Assembly (NCBI GenBank): GCA_902362375.1
Contig: CABIVS010000006.1
Span: 385,399-408,829 of the forward strand
Source of the DNA: Bacteroidaceae bacterium
Lineage (GTDB): Bacteria > Bacteroidota > Bacteroidia > Bacteroidales > Bacteroidaceae
Reading direction: 5' to 3'
Length of the DNA: 23,431 nucleotides
Shown here piece after piece: positions 22,275-23,431 of the stretch. Made by a program: the position numbers and the translations under genes. The first letter of the stretch is position 1; the number at the start of each line of letters is the position of its first letter. The notes under the pieces were generated by a model. It worked only from the letters and a program-made list of their open reading frames with translations, was not told where the DNA came from and ran no database searches.

Positions 22275-23261
22275 ATGCCCCATATTTCAATAATTATTCC
22301 GATTTATAAAGCGGAAAAATATCTTGATAGATGTATAAATTCTGTGATAAATCAATCTTATCGGAATTTTGAATTAATTTTAGTAAACGATGGTAGTCCA
22401 GACAGTTCCTTGAATATCTGTCGTACTTGGGCGAATAAGGACAGTCGCATTAAAGTAATGGAACAAGAAAATCTGGGGGCGAATGCGTCACGTTTGAATG
22501 GTTATCGGGTGGCGAAAGGAGAGTATTTGTGTTTTGTTGATGCCGATGACACAATGCCATTGAATGCTTTAGAAAAATTGTACAGGGAGATATCCAAAGG
22601 CTATGATGTAGTGAAAGGGAATTATATGACAGTGAATAGCTTCGGACAGTGTAAGTATTCCGCCCTTTTGATTTCTGAAATAACCAACACCACATGTTAT
22701 ATTCAAAAGATGCTTGAGAATGAACTGCTCCCCTTCTTGTGGGGTGGATTGTATCGAAAATCATTATTTGATGAGGATATTTTTAATCTGTCTATCCGAA
22801 ATAAAATAGTCATTGGCGAAGATTGGATAACGAATATAGGCATTGCAACGAAGGTGAAGAAATTTCTTCAAATAAAAGAGGTGGTATATGAATATTATGT
22901 GAACTCTGCTTCTACAATGAATACATCAATTACCTCTTCGGATTACATGGAAAGGACGATGAATATTGTGAGCGGTTTAGTTGCATCTAATGAGGTGGAA
23001 CATATTATCCGGCGAAAACTTGTCTTTGGCTATATTTTAAATTCGTTTATCCCTGAACTAAAGTTTAGTGTGAGCAGGTATAAAAAAGTGACTGACTATC
23101 TAACTGATTTATCCAATGCTCAAATTGTGAAAAAAAATATTGATAAGAAATATTTGTTGTTTATTTCATTTCTTCCTCTCTATTTTATCTATTCAAGAAT
23201 TTACTGCATTTTATACAGATGGGTGAAATTGAAAGGAAAGAAACGTAAGGTTATTAACTAA
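22275..23261 (+). CDS. GT2 family glycosyltransferase C
   Basis: A 328-residue GT-A transferase. Motifs visible are ISIIIPIYKAEKYLDRCINSVINQ, FELILVNDGSPDSSLNIC, GANASRLNGYRVAKGEYL, the metal-binding FVDADD, and GEDWITNIGI. The C-terminus is basic with a hydrophobic stretch (YLLFISFLPLYFIYSRIYCIL), suggesting membrane association near the lipid-linked acceptor. It is of a different subgroup from GT2 A and B (NDGSPDSS type). A 115-bp AT-rich gap with no visible gene separates it from the acyltransferase. Confidence 0.9.
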   Translation: MPHISIIIPIYKAEKYLDRCINSVINQSYRNFELILVNDGSPDSSLNICRTWANKDSRIKVMEQENLGANASRLNGYRVAKGEYLCFVDADDTMPLNALEKLYREISKGYDVVKGNYMTVNSFGQCKYSALLISEITNTTCYIQKMLENELLPFLWGGLYRKSLFDEDIFNLSIRNKIVIGEDWITNIGIATKVKKFLQIKEVVYEYYVNSASTMNTSITSSDYMERTMNIVSGLVASNEVEHIIRRKLVFGYILNSFIPELKFSVSRYKKVTDYLTDLSNAQIVKKNIDKKYLLFISFLPLYFIYSRIYCILYRWVKLKGKKRKVIN

Positions 23262-23277
23262 TTAATTTTAATTACAT

Positions 23278-23431
23278 ATGAATGTTCCGAAACTATCTGT
23301 TATTATACCTTTTTATAATGCTTCGCAATTTCTACGACGTTCGCTCGACAGTGTGATGAAGCAAACTTTTAAAGATATTGAAGTTATATTGGTCAATGAT
23401 GGAAGTACCGACAACTCTCAAGATATTGCGG
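23278..23431 (+). CDS. GT2 family glycosyltransferase D, 3' end outside window
   Basis: The first 51 codons from ATG 23278 read MNVPKLSVIIPFYNASQFLR, then SLDSVMKQTFKDIEVILVND and GSTDNSQDIA, an unmistakable GT2 N-terminus. It lies 16 nt after GT2 C on the same strand, so the operon continues beyond the right edge. Confidence 0.88.
   Translation, partial: MNVPKLSVIIPFYNASQFLRRSLDSVMKQTFKDIEVILVNDGSTDNSQDIA

Noticed and set aside
1..23431. tRNA or rRNA genes
   Set aside because: I saw no cloverleaf-like segment or conserved rRNA sequence on either strand in a visual reading.

Overview
The window comes from a Bacteroides chromosome. The evidence is TAnnTTTG/TTTG-type promoters, a UpxY antiterminator, a Tsr-type tyrosine recombinase beside an invertible promoter, and several protein families typical of Bacteroidetes (DUF4248, a VirE-N/DUF3987 pair, a 35-residue smalltalk-like protein). 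From memory, the gene order resembles the start of a B. thetaiotaomicron capsule (CPS) locus; the species was not verified.

Layout. (1) 1-3558, minus strand: a galactose operon, galM - MFS sugar transporter - galK (galK runs off the left edge). (2) 3725-4864, plus strand: a class I mannose-6-phosphate isomerase with its own promoter, a dyad at the expected transcription start, and a strong intrinsic terminator. (3) 4892-6171: a tyrosine recombinase followed by a 293-bp segment bounded by perfect 21-bp inverted repeats. The best promoter in that segment points left, away from the capsule genes, so the sequenced copy looks phase OFF. (4) 6194-7554: upxY and a Wza-type export lipoprotein. (5) 7547-12255: a cassette whose main genes run against the capsule genes: T7-lysozyme-like amidase, 35-aa membrane peptide, HU-like protein, DUF4248 protein (plus strand), DUF3987 helicase-like protein, PrimPol-like VirE-N protein, and a divergent HTH-like gene broken at a G6 run. 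It also carries a 22-bp palindrome, three dyads at exact 22-bp spacing, and a long imperfect inverted repeat. (6) 12278-23431, plus strand: the capsule locus resumes with a WcaJ-type initiating transferase, a second Wza, a Wzc tyrosine kinase, a Wzx flippase, a decayed GT2 fragment, two related GT2 glycosyltransferases, an acyltransferase, a third GT2, and a fourth GT2 cut by the right edge. The sequence becomes visibly AT-richer from wzx onward.

How the parts work together. The recombinase is expected to flip the promoter. When ON, transcription would enter upxY; UpxY should help RNA polymerase read through the long operon, which here includes about 4.7 kb of mostly antisense cassette before wcaJ. 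WcaJ primes undecaprenyl phosphate, the GT2 enzymes and acyltransferase build the repeat unit, Wzx flips it, and Wzc/Wza handle polymerization control and export. The arrangement suggests, as an inference, that capsule ON would antagonise the cassette and capsule OFF would relieve it.
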